A DNA stretch of 64,000 bases from JAIOQJ01 sp963718635 (GTDB lineage Bacteria; Planctomycetota; Planctomycetia; Gemmatales; Gemmataceae). The position numbers and the translations under genes were made by a program. This document shows positions 27,215 through 37,345 of this stretch, one piece after another. The notes under the pieces were generated by a model. It saw only the letters and a program-made list of their open reading frames with translations, was not told the origin of the DNA and made no database searches. Where the stretch lies: contig OY970367.1 in assembly GCA_963718635.1 (NCBI GenBank), forward strand, positions 5,704,001-5,768,000, given 5' to 3'. Position 1 is the stretch's first letter, and every line of letters begins with the position of its first letter.

Positions 27215-28645
27215 CTACCCACCCGGCCTAACCGCTGGAACGACGAACAAAGTAAACTGAAACGTTGCTGTCTGGCTGCCGACGCGGATCGTCAATTCGC
27301 GCGACCCCTGGATATTGCTGACAATATCGCCTTCTTTCATGCGGATAGCTAGGGTCAGCGCTCGCTGCACATTTTGCCATTCAGCAGGCGGCTCGCGGCT
27401 GATTTCGAAATAGGTCAGATTAGAGGCGCTCGGTAGATTGCGCGGGGGCCTTGGGCAGGGCGCGAAACGCATCCCTTCCTGTCCCTTGGTGAAAATCGTA
27501 TCAACGCGATCCGAACTGCCGATTTTCAACCCGAGTTTTTCGGGCCGGGTAAGCAGCTTGATGCACTCTTCGCCGGCGATGCTGCTACGAACGCCCAGGA
27601 ACATCTGCCAGGCGGATTCGAGCCAGGCTGGCTCGATGGTCACTTGCATGCGCAAGCCGGCGCCGATGAACGGGCGCTCGTGGTAGACCGGCTCATCCAC
27701 TTCGTTCAGCAGGGCATCGATGTATTGCTTGACTCGCCAGAAGCAGCCTCCCAGATCGTCGTGATTGTATTGCGGCAAATCGGGTGGCTTAACGCCATCG
27801 CCGAAGATCGCCAGCTTGCCGACGAGCCGGCAGAGTTCCAAATAAGCGTCAAGTGGATGGATGCCGGGGACGAAGGCTAGATTGCTAAGAAGCGCGTAGC
27901 TCTCGTTCATGGCAGCCAGTTGCGCCAGGCGACGGCCATCACCCTGCGATTGGCTTTCAAACGTGATGCCGCGTGTCGTAACCTGAGAAGCAAGAACTTC
28001 AATCTTTTTATTCAACCGGAAGTAGACATTCTGCAAAATATCAGCCTGCAACACAGACCAGCCATCGCAAGCAAGCAACGGCGGAATAAAGCTCACGTCG
28101 AGTCGCGGCGTGGCTTCGGCCCGTTCGGACTTCTCGAGTCGAGCCAAGGGCAACACCGAATAGCCTGCCGGGTCGTCGTCGGCAGTGATCAACCGAAAGT
28201 TGACTGAACGGAGCGTTAACGGCTGGGGATTGACGCCCGTGTTCTCATCTTCCAAGGGCAACGACTCGACTTTGTATCGACCAAGCGGCGCTGCATCGGA
28301 AGCCTGATTGACTGAGCCGACACGCAGGAGCGGGATCGCCAAAAACAAATCAACCCGTGCGCGCCCGACGAAGAGCGGCTTCAAATCGATCGAAGGCTCC
28401 GCGCCGTCTGCAGGCAGCACCAGCACAGTGCCATCGAGAAAGCGCGCTTCCAAGTCGCGCACGACGAAGCGAAAAGCCGTCAGGGCGTCTGCATCAATCT
28501 TGAGCTTACGCACGCCCCAATAGTGATGCGTATCCCACTGTGTATTCCGATGCAGCGCATGAAAAACATGTCTTTGTGCCGCCTGAAAATGATGCGGCCG
28601 CAGAAACATGCCCTCGTGCCAATGAACCGGACGGACAGACATCAT
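27215..28645 (-). CDS. tssK: Type VI secretion baseplate protein TssK
   Basis: 476 residues, the usual TssK length. The N-terminal hallmark VHWHEGMFLRPHHFQAA is intact, followed by LARLEKSERAEATPRLDVSF and the middle block NESYALLSNLAFVPGIHPLD, then a C-terminal region ending TATFQFTLFVVP. TssK connects the contractile sheath baseplate to the TssJLM membrane complex. GAGG lies six bases before the start. No other T6SS gene (tssB, tssC, tssF, tssG, tssM, clpV) is in this window, so either the rest is elsewhere or this copy is isolated. Confidence 0.9.
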   Translation of the reverse strand: MMSVRPVHWHEGMFLRPHHFQAAQRHVFHALHRNTQWDTHHYWGVRKLKIDADALTAFRFVVRDLEARFLDGTVLVLPADGAEPSIDLKPLFVGRARVDLFLAIPLLRVGSVNQASDAAPLGRYKVESLPLEDENTGVNPQPLTLRSVNFRLITADDDPAGYSVLPLARLEKSERAEATPRLDVSFIPPLLACDGWSVLQADILQNVYFRLNKKIEVLASQVTTRGITFESQSQGDGRRLAQLAAMNESYALLSNLAFVPGIHPLDAYLELCRLVGKLAIFGDGVKPPDLPQYNHDDLGGCFWRVKQYIDALLNEVDEPVYHERPFIGAGLRMQVTIEPAWLESAWQMFLGVRSSIAGEECIKLLTRPEKLGLKIGSSDRVDTIFTKGQEGMRFAPCPRPPRNLPSASNLTYFEISREPPAEWQNVQRALTLAIRMKEGDIVSNIQGSRELTIRVGSQTATFQFTLFVVPAVRPGG

Positions 28646-28759
28646 GAAACCTCACCAAAGACGCGCAGACAACAACGGACCGGACCCGAAAAGACGGCGT
28701 GCGGAGAATGCTTCCAATATACGGATATGGAAGGGGAGAGCGGAGTGGGTGGGTATTCG

Positions 28760-28938
28760 CCCCCGCCCCGCCGGCCGTGAGTGATGCGCAGGTTCGTAAC
28801 CGGAATCAAAAGTCGCGCGATGCTCGCCGCCACCCCACTTGCTGGGGTGGAGCGCATGTTCGTAGCTAGATACCGGTCGTGTCGGCTTCGCCGCCCCCGC
28901 TTGCCGGGGAGGAGCGCGGTTCATAACCAGAATCAAAA
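28760..28938. repeat. Repeat family E, copy 1
   Basis: Several imperfect units of the type CCCCGCTTGCCGGGG-GGAGCGC followed by TTCGTAACC-GAATC. Related units occur at 56529. The whole 28646-29851 gap (1.2 kb) holds only repeats of different kinds and no gene I can support. Confidence 0.75.
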
Positions 28939-29178
28939 TCATTATCTTCTCCGCGGCCACCATCCCCGTATCTACCCTTCGAAATAGTCGGGCCAGCGCA
29001 GTTAGCACCCTTTCGCTCGCCCTTGTCAATTGATACGTAGAAAAAGACAATTCCCATTTCGAGTGCGCCTAAGCTGGTATGTAACAGTATTAACGGAGAC
29101 CATCGATCAAGACCCTCAGCGCGTCAAACGAGACACAAGGCACGCGCACATTCTCGTTACACGGCTCCGCCGCGTAAC

Positions 29179-29299
29179 GGGTCGTCGAGGCTCTGCCTCG
29201 CGTTTGTGTGATGCGTCATATACAAAGGCGACTTTACAGCCTCATTGGTCTCAGCAATGCATCGGATTCAACATCCGCGAGGCAGAGCCTCGACGACCC
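29179..29299. repeat. Long inverted repeat with 24-bp perfect arms
   Basis: GGGTCGTCGAGGCTCTGCCT... at 29179-29202 is exactly inverted at 29276-29299, with a 73-base spacer. Single occurrence in this window. Confidence 0.85.
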
Positions 29300-29410
29300 G
29301 TGATCAGGCAGAGCCTAGTCACGAGGGAAACTCTCAGAGCCGCGACCGCGAGGCAGTCGGGGCCACCGCTCCCTGACAGTCGCGGATCGGATCGCCGGTG
29401 CTTCGGAGAC

Positions 29411-29791
29411 CCCTTCGGGAAATATTTCCCGAAGGGCATTTTCAATAAATTCGCGGGAAAACGCGCGCTTCAAATTCGGAATGCGGATTTCGGAGTGGGG
29501 AATAAAGAAATGTCAAACGCTCGACGATCAATCGCTTGTCATTCTGATGGTCAGCCTTGTGGAAATATTCCACAAGGTCAAACCCGAGAAAATCGTGGAA
29601 AAACGCGCTCTGGAAATTCGGAATACGGAATTCGGAGTGCGGAATAGAGCATCAGACGCGCGAGTTCCGTGCTGAACTTTCAAACGGCGGGAAGGCTATC
29701 GGTTAATATTCGGGAAAAATTTCCCGAAGCCGAAAACCAAGAAATAGTGGAAAAATCAACGCACGGAAATTCGGAATGCGGAATGCCGAAT
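29411..29791. repeat. Array of three palindrome-plus-GGAATTCGG units
   Basis: Three units with a period near 147 bp. Each starts with a short palindrome: 26-bp perfect at 29411, 10+3+10 at 29555, about 20 bp at 29709. Each continues about 60 bases later with a family F motif ATTCGGAATGCGGA (29474, 29616, 29769). The palindrome bases differ between units but the symmetry and the A/T core stay. Directly upstream of the kinase operon. Confidence 0.85.
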
Positions 29792-29851
29792 AAAATAGAA
29801 TAGCCTTACTTCAGTGTTGATTATCCGGTGATTCTGCAGAGCGAGATTTCT

Positions 29852-30028
29852 ATGCTGACTGCCGATCAACTGTTGGCGCGTCTGTACTCCATTCGAAAAG
29901 ACTATGCCGACGATCCCGAAGACGAGACGTTTCAGGCGTTGCATCATGCGTTTATGTTCATTTCGTACAACATGAGCGAATTTCGCGATTACGTCGATAA
30001 AGAACGGGAAAAGGAAGAGAAGGAGTGA
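29852..30028 (+). CDS. Small acidic protein ahead of the kinase
   Basis: 58 residues from ATG at 29852 (a GTG eight codons earlier is also open). Charged and helical, ending in EREKEEKE, with a middle QALHHAFMFISYNMSEFRDYVDK. No known family. Its TGA stop overlaps the kinase GTG start (GTGA), so the two are translationally coupled. It could be a regulator, adaptor or substrate of the kinase, inferred only from coupling. Confidence 0.6.
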   Translation: MLTADQLLARLYSIRKDYADDPEDETFQALHHAFMFISYNMSEFRDYVDKEREKEEKE

Positions 30029-31836
30029 GCACTGCCGCTGCCGCGCACGATGAACGCCTAGCCGCCATCCTTGCCGATCTGACCGAGAGGCAACGCTCCG
30101 GCGAAACTCCTGACATTGAGGCCGTTGCCGGAATTACTTCCGAGCTGCGAACTGAGCTGCGCGAACTCTGGGCGACCGCTCAGTTCGCCTCAGCGTTCGT
30201 AGGCCCGGTTATGGCCGAGACGGCGGCGCGAAAGCCCTCGACGCCAGTTGTCGCTCCCGAGTCGTTTGGAGATTATGAGATACTCGAAGAGCTGGGCCGA
30301 GGCGGCATGGGGGTCGTTTACAAGGTCCGGCAAAAAAGTTTGAATCGACTCGTGGCCATCAAGATGATGCGCGACGCGCGGCTGGCGTCGGAGAGCGACC
30401 GCGCTCGCTTTCGCGCGGAGGCCGCGGCGGCAGCGAAGCTGACACACCCAAATATCATCACCGTCCACGAAGTGGGTGAGCACGAAGGCCAACCCTATTT
30501 CGCGATGGAGTACATCGAAGGGGAATCGCTCAGCCAGCGGCTAGCGAGACAGGGCCCGCTGCCGCCTCGCGAAGCAGCTCGCCTCGTGGCCGAAGTCGCG
30601 CGTGCCGTGCAACACGCGCATGAACAGGGAATCCTGCACCGCGACCTGAAGCCGGGCAACATTTTGCTCAATGCGGAATTCGGAATGCGGAATTCTTCAA
30701 ATGTGGAATTGGGAATTCGGAACGCGGAATTAAACCAAGACTGCGATGAGGCATCTTCTTCATTCCGTATTCCGAATTCCGAATTCCGCATTGAAAGAAA
30801 TTCGAATTTTGCAGATGGCGCGTTTCCCACGGTGATGGATTTCGGCCTGGCGAAGCGTTTCTCTGTAGGCGGGGGGAGTGTTGCCGATGCGCGAACGCTC
30901 ACCGGCGCGATCATCGGTACACCGAGCTACATGGCGCCCGAACAGGCGACCGCTCGTAAGAACCTGACGCCGGCCACTGATGTCTGGTCGCTGGGCGTTG
31001 TCTTGTACGAACTGCTGACGGGAAGACCGCCTTTCCATGCCGCTAATCCCGTGGACACATTGCTGCTGGTAATCGAGCAAGAGCCGGTGCCGCCGCGCCG
31101 GCTCGACCCGGCCATCGATCGCGATCTTGAAATGATTTGTCTGAAGTGTCTGGAAAAGTTGCCGCAGCTGCGCTACGCTAGCGCCGGCGACCTGGCCCGC
31201 GACCTCGATGCATTTGTCTCCGGCGAAAGCGTCTCATCGCAACCGAGCGGCTTGCGCTATTTTCTGTCGCGCATGCTGCGCGAAACGCACCATGCGGAGG
31301 TCCTTGAAAATTGGGGCCTTCTTTGGATGTGGCATAGCCTGGCGGTCTTCGTTCTCTGCTTGCTGACGCAGATCCTCGCCTGGTCCGGCATCCACGATCA
31401 TGGTGCCTATCTCATTCTGTGGAGCGTCGGTTTGATCGCCTGGGGCACGATTCTCTGGCAGCTGCGCCGCCGTGCGGGTCCGGTTTTGTTCGTCGAGCGC
31501 CAGCTGGCCCATGCGTGGGCGGCGGGAGTCTGCGCCAGCATCGGGATGTTCGTTATTGAGGTAATTGTCGGCCTGCCAGTGCTGCTGCTTTCGCCGGCCA
31601 TAGCCGTGGCGGCAGGAATGGTATTCATCTTCAAAGCGGGCATCGTTTCGGGCAGGTTTTATATAACGGCAATCGTCATGTTCATCACGGCGACGATCAT
31701 GCCGTTGACGCCGCAATTCAACATTCTGTTATTTGGGGCGGTCACCGCTCTTAGCTTCTTCTTACCCGGCTTGAAGTACCACCGCTTGCGGCAGCGAGCG
31801 CTAATGCAGTTGAAAACGGCGAACCGTGCCGCGTGA
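30025..31836 (+). CDS. Membrane Ser/Thr protein kinase with repeat insert in its catalytic domain
   Basis: 603 residues from GTG. After an 80-residue N-terminal region, the kinase domain has the glycine loop LGRGGMGVVYKV, VAIKM lysine, catalytic loop HRDLKPGN (His205, Asp207) and DFGLAK (Asp272), then APE-type MAPEQA and DVWSLG. Asp207 to Asp272 is 65 residues against about 18 in typical kinases. The extra roughly 47 residues (NAEFGMRNSSNVELGIRN and onward) come from repeat family F. The C terminus has about six transmembrane helices, no extracellular sensor. The insert loops out between catalytic and DFG motifs, so activity may survive. Confidence 0.9.
   Translation: MSTAAAAHDERLAAILADLTERQRSGETPDIEAVAGITSELRTELRELWATAQFASAFVGPVMAETAARKPSTPVVAPESFGDYEILEELGRGGMGVVYKVRQKSLNRLVAIKMMRDARLASESDRARFRAEAAAAAKLTHPNIITVHEVGEHEGQPYFAMEYIEGESLSQRLARQGPLPPREAARLVAEVARAVQHAHEQGILHRDLKPGNILLNAEFGMRNSSNVELGIRNAELNQDCDEASSSFRIPNSEFRIERNSNFADGAFPTVMDFGLAKRFSVGGGSVADARTLTGAIIGTPSYMAPEQATARKNLTPATDVWSLGVVLYELLTGRPPFHAANPVDTLLLVIEQEPVPPRRLDPAIDRDLEMICLKCLEKLPQLRYASAGDLARDLDAFVSGESVSSQPSGLRYFLSRMLRETHHAEVLENWGLLWMWHSLAVFVLCLLTQILAWSGIHDHGAYLILWSVGLIAWGTILWQLRRRAGPVLFVERQLAHAWAAGVCASIGMFVIEVIVGLPVLLLSPAIAVAAGMVFIFKAGIVSGRFYITAIVMFITATIMPLTPQFNILLFGAVTALSFFLPGLKYHRLRQRALMQLKTANRAA
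30670..30793. repeat. Repeat family F inserted in frame within the kinase gene
   Basis: Left arm AATGCGGAATTCGGAATGCG and right arm ATTCCGAATTCCGAATTCCG are inverted copies about 65 bases apart, with further single GGAATTCGG motifs between. Matches the 29474-29791 motifs upstream. It adds no stop codon in the kinase frame. Confidence 0.85.
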
Positions 31837-31879
31837 GCGGCCGGGTTCGCCGGATCGCCCGCCGCTCATGCGACTACGC

Positions 31880-32578
31880 TCACTTGTCGATGCTCTTCAA
31901 CATGGTCTCGGCCACCAGCTTATTGCCGGCCTCGTTCAAGTGAACGCGATCGCTTGTCAAAATGCCGCGCTCGTTTTTCATCGGGTTATTGTCTTTGAGA
32001 TAGTCGACGAAGGCCTGACGCAGGTCGCAAAGCGGCACCTTCAATTCCTTGGCGACATTGCGGCTGATCTCGGCATATTCGTCCAACTGGGCATCCAGCT
32101 TGTTCGCGCCGCCGGGCTTTTCACCAATGACCGTCGGCGTGCAGAGCACGACTTGGGCGCCGGCTTCTTTGATCTTGGTGATGATGTCTTTCAAGCCTTC
32201 TTCAAATTTGTCTTTTGGCGTGCCGTTCGGTTTCGGCTGGTCGCCGTGCCAGACATCGTTGATGCCGATGTAGATCACAACGAGGGTCGGCTTCTTGGCC
32301 AGCACATCTTTTTGCAGCCTGGCTTGCAAGTTCGGCACCTTATGGCCGCTGATGCCGGCATTGACGAGCTCGATGCCCAGGTCCTTATGCTTCTGGTCCA
32401 GCACGCCTTTGATGACGGTAATGTAGCCCTTTGAAGAGTTCGAAGGCCCGGCCGCGGCGGTGATGGAATCGCCGAGGAAGACGATCTTGTCACCCTTTTT
32501 GAGCGGGGAGATGTCGTCGGCCTTGGCAGACAGACTTAGCGCAGCGACAATTAGCAAAGCGGTCGAAAGCAATCTCAT
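31880..32578 (-). CDS. Exported SGNH/GDSL hydrolase
   Basis: 232 residues with a signal peptide (MRLLSTALLIVAALSLSAKA). All SGNH blocks are clear: block I IVFLGDSITAAAG with the Ser nucleophile, block II Gly in VNAGISGHK, block III Asn in YIGINDVWHG, and block V DRVHLNEAGN with the Asp-x-x-His pair. Expected to hydrolyse esters, possibly acetyl groups of carbohydrates, outside the cytoplasm. The nearest SGNH relative in the window is the 3705 fusion, but they are not adjacent. GGAG lies about ten bases before the start. Confidence 0.9.
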   Translation of the reverse strand: MRLLSTALLIVAALSLSAKADDISPLKKGDKIVFLGDSITAAAGPSNSSKGYITVIKGVLDQKHKDLGIELVNAGISGHKVPNLQARLQKDVLAKKPTLVVIYIGINDVWHGDQPKPNGTPKDKFEEGLKDIITKIKEAGAQVVLCTPTVIGEKPGGANKLDAQLDEYAEISRNVAKELKVPLCDLRQAFVDYLKDNNPMKNERGILTSDRVHLNEAGNKLVAETMLKSIDK

Positions 32579-32958
32579 GGTTGGTTATCTCCAGTACAGA
32601 ATCGGATGAGTTTAGATTAAGAAAAAGAACGTTGAACGCGCAGCGTCGAAATCGAATTCGGCGTCGTAAATTCTCTCACGTCGATGCGCATTGTCGAGGA
32701 GCAAGATATCAACCTTTACCGAAATGACCGAAGTGGTAGAATTTGGATGTGCGGCAGAACCAGCGTGCCGTGCGCATTCCGCTTGACTCGAACGCGGAAA
32801 ATTGAGAACGATAGATATAGAGAGTTGTGGGAAGCGATCGGTTCACATCGGTATTGATGGAATTAATCAAGTGCCCGACCGCCCCTCGGGCTTGTCCAGT
32901 CGGCAGATGACGATTCGCCCAACTTCGTCATGCCGGCAATGAAGGAAGCGGTGCAACG
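32579..32958. other. Gene-free divergent promoter region
   Basis: About 380 bases between divergent genes. It presumably carries promoters for both, but I see no consensus boxes, repeats or gene. Confidence 0.5.
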
Positions 32959-33255
32959 ATGATGCATTTCTCGTGCGATCTTTGTCGAAAAGGTCTCTCC
33001 GCATGTTCCGATTTGCGCTACGTCGTGAAAATGGAAGTCTATGCCGCCCACGATCCATCTGAGTTGACGGATGACGACCTCGACACGGACAACCTCGAAG
33101 TGATCGGCCAGATCCTGGCCGAGGAAGCCGCTTATGCCGAGCTCGCTCCTTCGCACAAGAAAATTCAATACGACCTTTGCCCTTCCTGTCACAAGAAGTT
33201 CCTGGCCGACCCGCTCGGGCGCGAATCGCTCAAGTTCGAATTCAGCGAGAATTGA
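32959..33255 (+). CDS. Small protein with two CxxC-type clusters
   Basis: 98 residues. An N-terminal CDLCRKGL and a C-terminal CPSCHKKF form a likely zinc ribbon, separated by an acidic segment (HDPSELTDDDLDTDN). No known family, but the arrangement fits a small zinc-binding regulatory or RNA-related protein. It precedes rph by 40 bases on the same strand, suggesting cotranscription. Confidence 0.6.
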   Translation: MMHFSCDLCRKGLSACSDLRYVVKMEVYAAHDPSELTDDDLDTDNLEVIGQILAEEAAYAELAPSHKKIQYDLCPSCHKKFLADPLGRESLKFEFSEN

Positions 33256-33294
33256 GCCCAATTGCCTCCCGCACTTTTAGAAAAAGTTCTCTGC

Positions 33295-34029
<735 letters not shown>

Positions 34030-34056
34030 AAGCGGTCGATGCGAAATCGAAATTCA

Positions 34057-34174
34057 TTAGCCACGGATTAAACACGGACGAAACACGGATTAAACAAACG
34101 TCTTATTGCGAGTTCGACAACGACTAATCTTCTTCGATTCATTCGTGTTTGTTCAGTGTTTCATCCGTGGCTAA
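34057..34174. repeat. Palindromic repeat family A, copy 4
   Basis: 118 bp between convergent rph and lpxA, TTAGCCACGGATTAAACACG at the left and ATCCGTGGCTAA at the right. Position would suit a bidirectional terminator. Confidence 0.85.
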
Positions 34175-34183
34175 ATGATTTTG

Positions 34184-35014
34184 CTAAGCTGCTTTGCGTT
34201 CCAGCATTTCGTGTTGCAGGTGATGACCGCCTACGAAGCCGCGTTTGGAACTGCTGATGAAGTCAAGAATCTCTGCTACAAGCGGATGATCGCCGTATTC
34301 TTGCTCCAGCTTCTCGATCGCCCGTTTTTGCAGCAGACGTTCACGGAAGAGTATGCGGTACGCCTGGCGAACGATGCCGATCTCCGCCACGGAGAAGCCG
34401 GCCCGTTGCAGGCCGATTTTGTTGATGCCGACCATTTTGTCGCGTTCCGCGAGCATCATGAAAGGCAGTAAATCGTGAGTCGAGGCCGAGTTGCCGCTGA
34501 GAAAAGCAAGCCGGCCGATCCGGGCGAACTGGTGTAGGGCAGCATTGCCGGAGATGAAAGCGCGATCTTGAACTTCACTGTGACCGCCGAGCAGAGAGCC
34601 ATTGGCCATCATGATTTGATCGCCAAGCCGGCAATCGTGGCCCACATGGGAGTTCACCATCAAGTAATTACGATTGCCGATGATCGTGGCGCCGGATGCC
34701 GGAGTGCCGCGATGAACGGTGACCGATTCGCGGAACGTGTTGCCATCGCCGATTTCGGTGCGGGTATCTTCCTCTCCGGTGAATCCAAGGTGCTGCGGTC
34801 GATCGCCGAGGACTGCGTGTGAGCCGACATCGTTTTTTTCGCCGAGGATCATTGGTCCGAAGAGGGTAGCGTGAGCGCGCAGGATCGAGCCGGCGCCGAT
34901 CTTTACTGCCCCTTCAATAACGACGTAAGGGCCTACGCGAACATCGTCGGCGAGCTCGGCCAAGGGATCGATAACAGCCGTCGCGTGTATATAGGCCGAT
35001 GTTGCAGCGGACAT
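34184..35014 (-). CDS. lpxA: Acyl-ACP--UDP-GlcNAc O-acyltransferase
   Basis: First committed step of lipid A synthesis. Start at MSAATSAYIHATAVIDP, with GGGAAGGGA upstream; 276 residues. Left-handed parallel beta-helix hexapeptide repeats run from HATAVIDPLAELADDVRVGP through GDGNTFRESVTVHRG. The catalytic His is in NYLMVNSHVGHDC (the SHVGHDC block). The C-terminal helical domain (AEIGIVRQAYRILFRERLL) follows. Other lipid A genes are not adjacent, but kdsD, kdsC and an OstA-like gene follow 6 kb away. Confidence 0.9.
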   Translation of the reverse strand: MSAATSAYIHATAVIDPLAELADDVRVGPYVVIEGAVKIGAGSILRAHATLFGPMILGEKNDVGSHAVLGDRPQHLGFTGEEDTRTEIGDGNTFRESVTVHRGTPASGATIIGNRNYLMVNSHVGHDCRLGDQIMMANGSLLGGHSEVQDRAFISGNAALHQFARIGRLAFLSGNSASTHDLLPFMMLAERDKMVGINKIGLQRAGFSVAEIGIVRQAYRILFRERLLQKRAIEKLEQEYGDHPLVAEILDFISSSKRGFVGGHHLQHEMLERKAA

Positions 35015-35193
35015 AGGATTCCCTTCCCATTCAAAAAGCGCCGGACCCGTCCTTGACCCGGTTAGCGAGCAACGTTGGCGTTCTACCTTATGAGGGGCAA
35101 TTGGTGCCAGAGCAGTTTTGCAGATCGTCGGATCGGGGCAAAGCACTTAGACGACTTGGGCTGCAATCTTCTTACTTCTTACTGTTAGCCGAC

Positions 35194-36377
35194 TTAGTGA
35201 AACGCCTCATAACCCTTACCCAGCACGGCAGCGGCGATTTTGAGCCGAAGAATTTCATCCGTTCCTTCATAAATGCGGCAGACGCGGGTGTCCATCAAAT
35301 GTCGGCCTGGACGATAGAGCGTCGACCAGCCGCGCCCGCCGAAGACCTGCACCGCTCGGTCGGCGGCGTCCCAGGCAGCATTCGAGGCGAACAACTTCGC
35401 CTGGGCCGCCAATAGATCCGCCTGTCGCGCCAAATCCTTGTCGCTCGGCGTCGCAGTGCTCGCATCTTTCGCTTCAGCCGCTTTCATCACGATGGCGTCG
35501 GAGACAACGCGGTCCATTTCAATGTGGGCGATATGCTCTTGCACCAGCTGATGCTTGGCGATCGGCTTGCCGTGCTGCTGGCGCTCTTTAGCGTAGTCCA
35601 GAACATCCTGAAGGCAATCTTCAATGACGCCCAGACATCCGGCCGCTACGCTAAGCCTGCCGGAGACCAGCGCGCTCATGGCGATGCGGAATCCTTCGCC
35701 TTCTTCGCCCAGAATGTTTTCAACCGGTATCTCGGCATCACGCATCTCGAACATGGCCGTATTGGCCGTCGGCATACCCATCTTGGCGGTCAGCTCTTCC
35801 GCAACGACGCCAGGCTGCCGCATGTCGAGAATAAAGGCGCTGATGCGAGGCGTTTGTTCGACGGCTGCCTTTTTCGGATAGCCGAAGACAATAACAGCAT
35901 CGGCAATACTGCCGTTTGAAATCAGATATTTAACGCCATTTAGAATAAATCGGTCGCCATGGCGTTCGTAAGTCGTCGTCATTTCCAAGGGATTGCTGCC
36001 GGCATCGGGCTCGGTTAAGCCGAAGGCCATCACTTTTTCGCCACGGGCCGCCGCCGGTAAATAGCGGCGTTTTTGGTCGGCATTGCCCCAAGTCAGGATG
36101 GGATACGAACCGATCGAAATATGCCCGGAGAAAAACGTGCGGACGCCCGTGCCTTCACGGCCGATGCGAGCCAGCGCCCGCAGATAAGTCACGGCATCGG
36201 CGCCTCGTCCACCGAGGTCAGGCGGCGTGAGCATGCCGAGGATGTTGTGCTTGCGCGCTATTGGGATGACTCGGTGTTAAAGCGGTGCTCGGCATAGCAG
36301 AGCTCTTCGACAGGTCGAATTTCTTCACAAAAAGCGTTCACGTCGGCAAGTAATTTCGTGCGCTCGGTCGGTGACAT
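35194..36377 (-). CDS. Acyl-CoA dehydrogenase (one frame break near N terminus)
   Basis: Start at MSPTERTKLLADVNAF (36377), with GGGAG nine bases upstream. After HRFNTE the frame changes near 36276 (loss of one G) and continues as VIPIARKHNILGMLTPPDLG to the end. FAD-dependent alpha,beta-dehydrogenation of acyl-CoA. The FAD/substrate signature MAFGLTEPDAGSNP is near residue 115, and the catalytic Glu is in RIYEGTDEILRL near the C terminus, the standard position. Total about 394 residues, the usual size. Isolated, with no electron-transfer flavoprotein genes nearby. Confidence 0.9.
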
Positions 36378-36463
36378 GTTGGATGCTCCCGGCAAGAGAG
36401 GGAGAGCGATAGCTCCATTCTAACAGAGGAGTAAGCGAGGCTGTGAAGGTTCAGCTTGGTTGC

Positions 36464-37345
36464 TCACTCATCTTTTTTCAGGACCAACAGCCAGGTCCGT
36501 TCCTTGGCGGTGGTTATGAATTGCCTTGGCCGTTCCTCGCCGGCGCCTGCGACGCAGATAGTCAAAAGCCCTGCTTCGAAAACGTATATACCTTGTTCAA
36601 CACTGCCTTTTTCGTCGATGAAATCGATGGCACGCGGTTTCCCTCGATCGTCGATCTTCACCGCGAGATGCCGTTCGGGCGTCAACCCTGTCTGCAAAAT
36701 CGCTTTGCCGCCGTCCATTGCGAGACGTGGCTTTCCTTGGAGTTTTTCTTCCGTAATTGATTCACCCTTATTTTCAATGCGGACGACGCGCCACTTTCCT
36801 TCGAGGGGCGAAGGAAATTTCTTTTCCAGGACGGCAACGCGAGGTGCAACGGGCAGCAACTCTGCACCGGAAAAATTCTCGCTCCGCCAAAGACTCTGCG
36901 TCCGACGCACGGCCGCATCGAAGGCATCGATCTCCTTTTTAAGGCGACTCGCCGAAGCAGCGCCGAGATCGAAGGCGCGATAGAGATGAACGCGCTTGTC
37001 GCCCCGGTCGAACGTGAAATAGGCAGGGCTGATGCGCTCGTTCGCTTCGAGCAATTTCAGCCAGACCGAGGCATCGACTATGTCCGGCTGGTCAATCGGC
37101 GTGAATTTGCTTTCGAGCCAAATCCGCTCGCCATCGGGCGTCAACGTCACCATCACATGGACTTTCCAACCTTCTCGATCAAGTGAAACCTGCCAGACGT
37201 TCGGGAACAACGACTGCGGCGCGAGTCCCATATCCTTCAGCGTTTGCGCGATGCCGGCTTTATCGGTCGCTGTCGTAACGGGCTCGCCCGAGGATACGCG
37301 TGAGGTTGACACGACCAATAGGAATACCAGACCAACGCCGCGCAT
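36464..37345 (-). CDS. Exported TIGR03067-type domain protein
   Basis: Start at MRGVGLVFLLVVSTSRVSS, supported by GGGAG six bases upstream; two earlier ATGs lack it. 293 residues. After the signal peptide, residues about 25-150 form an alpha/beta module with an IAQTLKDMGLAPQSLFPNVW block, resembling chaperone-type YbjN-like folds. The C terminus (GKWRVVRIENKGESITEEKL to ERTWLLVLKK) matches the TIGR03067 planctomycete domain, a lipocalin-like beta barrel of unknown role. Nothing shows enzyme activity. Confidence 0.75.
   Translation of the reverse strand: MRGVGLVFLLVVSTSRVSSGEPVTTATDKAGIAQTLKDMGLAPQSLFPNVWQVSLDREGWKVHVMVTLTPDGERIWLESKFTPIDQPDIVDASVWLKLLEANERISPAYFTFDRGDKRVHLYRAFDLGAASASRLKKEIDAFDAAVRRTQSLWRSENFSGAELLPVAPRVAVLEKKFPSPLEGKWRVVRIENKGESITEEKLQGKPRLAMDGGKAILQTGLTPERHLAVKIDDRGKPRAIDFIDEKGSVEQGIYVFEAGLLTICVAGAGEERPRQFITTAKERTWLLVLKKDE

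Noticed and set aside
29411..29791. CRISPR array
   Set aside because: Repeats differ between units, spacing is about 147 bp, and no cas gene is present.
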